Shown here in pieces: positions 59,001-64,000 of a stretch of 64,000 bases of DNA. Both the position numbers and the translations under genes were made by a program. Position 1 is the stretch's first letter. Every line of letters begins with the position of its first letter. This stretch comes from Rallus limicola (lineage: Eukaryota; Chordata; Aves; Gruiformes; Rallidae), in NCBI GenBank assembly GCA_022605955.1, contig JAKCOZ010000008.1:25607083-25671082 (forward strand), in the 5' to 3' direction. The notes beneath the pieces were generated by a model. It saw only the letters and a list, made by a program, of their open reading frames with translations, was not told the origin of the DNA and did not search any database.

Positions 59001-62000
59001 TTCTTCAGATTAAGGCTGGCTTGTTTTGAGTTCTTGTGAAGTTTATTTTTAGTATGAAATGCTCAAAAATGAGCAGCTGTTTATAGAAACACACAAAGAA
59101 GCTCACAAGAATCCTTAAACCCGCTGAAGAGGTCTGAGCTGCCTGTGGCTCTGTTTTTGTAAACTGCAGATGGAGGTAGAATTTTGAATGAACTGGTAGT
59201 CTTTTTATTGAACCAGTACTTTGTTTCATTTTTGCAGACTGTGTATACAAGATTGTTAGGACCTAGTGGGAAGACTGCATGGGACACAACTGGTCACAAA
59301 AGGTCAGGAGCAAGCTCTTTTGGCAGCCAGTAGAGGAAGAAATTAAATCTCGCAATGCAAGATGTGATTCCAAGATAAGAGGATTGCCAGGGAAACCTTA
59401 GCAAATTTTGGGTGGAAAATAATTTAAATTAGGTACATATGAAGGAAGGCTTTCTAGAGTTTTTTTAGGGTTGTGGTTGTTTTTTTTTCCATCCCTGAAT
59501 TGGAAGTTCTCAGAAATTGTGAAGCAGCAATGCTTTAATGTATAATTCTAAGCTATTACTGTAATTTTGGGGAGGAGGAAGGTGTTAGGATCTTCTGAAA
59601 GTTTTCTTAACAACTGGGGAAAAAAAAAAGTGTGGTAATACTTATGACTGTGGTGACAATTCCAACCTTCCTCCCCCCTATTATTAATTTCGTGCTTTTT
59701 TTCTTGGGGTGAGCACTCCAGGTGCTTCTTTTCAGCTCAGCGGTTTGTTGTTTAAATAAATGAAAGATTCCTGCCAGGCTAAGGTTATGTTAGGGCTACA
59801 TTGCCCTAAATTTAAAGGTTGTGATACAGTGCTGCCTCAGTCCTTCACCAGGCTTTGCTGTGTAGCATACCAAAGTTGAGAGGAAAAGCATCTTTAAGAT
59901 GAAAGGAAAACAATTGTATTGCTGCAATTGCAAAGAAGAAAGTATTGAGGGCAAAGCAAGTCTGTTTTGTAAAGATGAAAAATTATGGTTAAAAATCCCT
60001 TAAGAGGTGGCGTCACATGAATTCTTACTAAAATCCAGATAATCATTATTACCTTCCCTGTCTTAGGCCAGGTCTTTACTTTTAATACCCATATTATGAA
60101 AATATAATGAAAAATGATTAAAATATTAAATTAACTCCATGTAGCTTATGTGTATGAGAGAGACTGTTGGAGAACCTTTGTGTTTCAGCTGGCTTTGCTT
60201 TCTTTTCCAGAATTTTCTGTAGTGCAGCTTTAATTTATGCTACTTGCAAATGAATGTTTTTGTGTGCATTTGTCTTTTTTTCTCTCTGTTCTTGTATTAA
60301 TGCAAGAGACTTACTTGGACTCTGCTTCTTCAGTAGTTACAGACTAACACAACGTTTGAAATTGGTCTTCATATTTTTAGTTTCTGGGAGTAGAGGAACA
60401 TCTTCCTTTTACCTTATTCTACTCAGTAGATCTACATCTTTCTTTCTTTGCTGAAATGTGGATCATGATATTTCTAAAACTTTTCAAAGTATTCTTTTTT
60501 TTAAAAAAAGTTTTCTGTTCCTAAATGTTAGGTAGTGCAACCCTTGTACTTGTTAGGCCTTGTTCTGAAATTAAAAAAAACGTGCATAGTTTATAGATTG
60601 CCTCGCAGTTATGGGAAGTTGGGCACTGCAGGAAAATAAGGCAAGATACAGATGCACTAGTTTGTAGAGTCTTGTAAAAAAAACCTTGAGAGGGATATGA
60701 TTTTAGGGGCCAGTGTTGGCACTACAGGAGGGTATCTAAGTATTGTCATATTGGGAGAGAATGGTGGGTTCTGGCTTCTGGGGATAAAGAGCAAGAGCAG
60801 GATGGCTTTCAGGGGTAGGCCGTAGCATTTGTTCACTTGCAGACAATGAATCTGTCAGTCTTCAAGGCTGGAGGTTCAAATGTATCAGAGTAACTTCTTT
60901 ATTGTTAATCATTGAAGACCAGAAACCAATTGTCAACAGGAACTTTGCTGAAATCCTATATGCTCTAAACTTAAGCGATTACATTCTGTGACACTTATGT
61001 ATGAAATGCTTTATTTCCAACAAATGGCAGAAGGTTATGTCGGCATATATGCCATATAGTAGATGTTTTTCAATTGCTAAAGAATGATGGCTTCTGTTTG
61101 AAGTCTGAGGATAAGCAAACAGGCTAAAAGAAGAGTAAGGAGCTAATACGTAGTGAGTCACGTTGATTTGTGACAGAACTTACGCTATTATCAGAAGGAA
61201 GTTCTAGATCAGAAACTGTTTTTATGGTATGAAATCCATCTAAATCTGACTTGGGTTTCTAATTCCAAAACAGGAGTAATGAAATCCCTTGCTCAGCTAC
61301 TGAAATGAGAGAGGCAGCTCTTGGCCATTATTTGAGTTGGCAGAACTACATGTAAAGAGATTTCTAGAAGCAACGACCGTGTCATTTGGAGATCATATCT
61401 TTATGAATGTAACAAAAGACCCATAGGTGTATCACCAGTCAGTTAATACTGACTTTTGTTTAAAGACTTTTGACAGGACATTAGTATTTGTCATAAGGAT
61501 AACATGCTGTTGCATCTGGTGTAGCTTTACGTAAAACCAATCCAGTGCTTTACTTTTGGGTAATGGTTGTAAAATTCCTGAAAAATGAGATATGGACAAA
61601 TGATGCCTGAACATAGTAATAAAAACAATTAAAGTGTTTGAGTTGTGACATGGATCAGTAGAAATCAGACTGCAGTTACAGCATTCGACTACATTTTTAT
61701 CTTGAAACTTAACAGTAAGCTAATGAGTAACATGAAAGAAACGTTAATTCTTCATGTATATGGATTTTTAGCTTGGAAAAAAGTCTGAAAGCTACTACTA
61801 TGCACAAGCAGCTAAAGCATTCTTAAGAATGTCTCTAGTATGGAGAACCTCTTTTCACAGTGACTATGCCAGTAACCTGAGCTTCCAGATCAGTAAAAAA
61901 GGGAAAAAACTTAAGGATTCAGACCCTCTTTCAACCCACTCCTCCATGTATCATCAGTAAGTCTGTGCTGCAGAAAACCAATGTAACTTTGCTGCTTTGC

Positions 62001-62689
62001 CATTGTTGTATTACATAGTAACTTATAAGAGAATACTGTGAAATGAAAAGCTGTATAAGGGCATTCCACAGATGCTTTTCTAAATATTTCCACCTGTTAT
62101 GATGGTACTTGATGATTGTAATAGCTAAAACATCTGGTGATGGCTCACTGGTAGCTTTCTGTGATAACTTGCTACAGAAAAAATAGCAAGAAAAATAGTT
62201 TCAGGTTTAAATACTCATTACCTTCACCTAATGTCTGCTTTATGGCTTTCACAGGTGGTTATTATTCAAGTGTCTTAAAACCTGTATTTTGCTGCAATTG
62301 TGATTTATCAGGTTCACCTGAACTCAATATAGTGTTTTTGCATACTCTTCTTGTATAACTGTTGGTTTGATCTGAGTTTGGAGGAGAACATGCCCTACTG
62401 CAGGGCAGCAAAGCAGTGTCAGCACTTTGCAGCAATTGCTTCTGAGTCCAGAAGCCTCACTGTAAAGTGAGGCACAGTAATTGGTTTCAGAAATAGCAGT
62501 GATACCGTGATACCTGATCCTATTGATGAACTTACTTATAGATACTGTAGACCAAGAATAAAAGTTCCTTTATATAATTTTGAATTGTAAAAAGAGAAAC
62601 AATATATCATTGGTGGCTTAGAAACTTAAAGGATGATATACGTATATGATATACATGTATGAGCTTGATTGGAGAAGAGAAAAGCTATA

Positions 62690-62920
62690 GCGTATCAGAC
62701 TAGACATCCCTCTATCTGTCCCTGAGAACAGTCAGTAGCAAATGCCTGGATAGGTGGGGTGTATGTGTAGGATATAGGAGCATAACAGTCATGGGATGCT
62801 ACTTCCTAGACTGATCTCCCAGACTCAAGCAATTTGTCACTCAAAGCCTTCTGGGAATAGGAACCCGTCTTTTGGATTTAATGCCCTTGATGGGAGTTCC
62901 TAATCTTGATGTTATCCAGG
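62690..62920 (+). repeat. Ancient archosaur/turtle dispersed repeat remnant
   Basis: The block order 'atcagactagacatccctct', 'atctgtccctgagaacagtc', 'agtagcaaatgcctgg', 'tcatgggatgctacttccta' and 'gatgggagttcctaatcttg' follows a common old sauropsid element with 'ggtccatctagccc...gacagtggccagtaccagatgc'. It is probably CR1/LINE-derived, but I cannot assign the family. Confidence 0.4.
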
Positions 62921-62925
62921 GGGTC

Positions 62926-62940
62926 TTTTTTTTTTTTTTT
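62926..62940 (+). repeat. Poly(T) run of 15
   Basis: A homopolymer directly after the degraded repeat. It may be unrelated to it. Confidence 0.8.
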
Positions 62941-64000
62941 CCACCACATTGAATTGAAAATGCTTAAGTAGCTTGAATATGCTTGAAAGATAAAGAGCCC
63001 GACTTATTTAGATGGTTTGGAATTGGCAGTCAGAACAACAGTAGTGACAAAACCAAAAGAAGCAGGAGATAAAGTACTTGGGTATCTCTTTCTCTTGTGG
63101 GCAATTATTTAGCCTCGATGCTGACCTTGTTCTAAAGTGTGTTGAAGAGCGCACATTTTAAGTCATGTGCAGTCTGTTAGGAGAAGTGAAAGCAATGCTG
63201 TACCTTGTGTCAAACTGGAAAGAAAGAGTGTTTTTTTTAAACTAACCCTGGAAAAAGTATATAGTTACTTTTCATGTTACTTTTTTTGCTCAACTTAGCC
63301 AAGTACAATGTTTGGGATCGTTAGTAGTATTGCTTCTAAAATGCCTTATAAACATCATTAATGGTTATACTACACTGAGCAAATCCTGACTGGGCAGTCT
63401 CTTTTTGCCATGTTATGTGTTGCAGAAGTATTGTGTCACAGGTCTGTAAATTATAATCCTGCTTTAAGGGAAAGTGTCAATCTTCATGGTTCATATATAC
63501 TCAAAATCACATTTATCTTCAAACAGAAGATGTATTGAAAAACTTCCAAACTGATATATACGTGTGTATATATATATTAAAAAATACAAAATTAGGTATT
63601 TTAAGAAAATCTGTAGTTAATTTTTTTGTTTCAGAATTATCATAATGGAATAGTACATGCTTTTTTAAATTTTCCAGGTAGTTAATATTGAAGTCTGGTT
63701 TGTGGTATGTGAAGACATGTAATTTGAGATACATTTTTGCATTTGAAGGAGACTTAAAGCTGTAGCTCCTGTAATTAACTCTAAATGGAATCTTTGTGGG
63801 ATAAAACTAATTCCAACCCTTTTCCTGCTTTTTTTTTTTTAAATTAACACCTGTGCATGTTGAGAACATGGTGTTTTTGTCACAGGTGTTTGAAAAGCTC
63901 GGTGTGGCACTTGCTTTCCCTGTGCAAAAAAGTGCAGCAGGGGCTTAAAAGCCTGTTCTACTATGCATGCAGTTAAACTGAGATTCTCTGGTTTTTTAAT

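Larger units (their letters stand above)
56043..64000 (+). other. ADAM23 intron 2 (incomplete)
   Basis: At least 7.96 kb, running off the right edge. I searched for the next expected exon, which should begin with an AVHLAQ-like segment, and did not find it. The longest chance frame (107 codons at 57.16-57.48 kb) has no recognisable domain. A degraded repeat lies at 62.69-62.92 kb, and the rest is AT-rich without visible features. Confidence 0.8.

Overview
This is a vertebrate nuclear genomic window, most likely from a bird. It is AT-rich, with multi-exon genes, two CpG islands, GT-AG introns, CR1 LINE 3' ends of the archosaur/turtle type and several old MIR-type SINE remnants. Two protein-coding genes are recognisable, both on the + strand and in the order ZDBF2 - ADAM23. 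That order matches the mammalian GPR1(CMKLR2) - ZDBF2 - ADAM23 neighbourhood (human 2q33.3), so this is conserved synteny. Bird rather than crocodile or turtle is an inference from low repeat density and compact spacing.

Region by region. Positions 1-20,100 hold no recognisable coding gene. They contain MIR remnants, two CR1 copies, and some minus-strand splice-donor-like sites that could belong to 5' noncoding exons of a leftward gene such as CMKLR2/GPR1 (low confidence). A CpG island at about 20.14-20.99 kb is the ZDBF2 promoter. ZDBF2 coding exons run from 24,208 (possibly from a 6-nt start segment ending at 20,639) to a stop at 32,177, with a poly(A) signal at 32,612. I assembled six coding exons with consistent phases. 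They encode about 1,094 aa: a DBF4-type CX2CX9HX5H zinc finger, one 2.8-kb exon holding most of the protein, and a short separate C-terminal exon.

Positions 32.6-53.6 kb are a roughly 21-kb gene-poor interval. It holds simple repeats, a MIR, an unplaced minus-strand open frame at 42.3-42.6 kb, and a decayed, frameshifted minus-strand coding-like block at about 51.0-52.2 kb. A degraded CR1 copy lies directly against the second CpG island (about 53.98-54.90 kb), which is the ADAM23 promoter. ADAM23 exon 1 (signal peptide) and exon 2 (start of the prodomain) are present. The rest of the gene lies beyond the right edge, and 56,043-64,000 is its second intron.

The two genes are not known to act together. 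ZDBF2 is a protein of poorly defined function that is imprinted in eutherian mammals. ADAM23 is a non-catalytic neuronal surface adhesion protein. The most interesting points are the structure of this non-mammalian ZDBF2 (a single copy of the motif that is tandemly amplified in mammals, extra N-terminal exons, a separate C-terminal exon) and the two unexplained minus-strand coding-like blocks between the genes.
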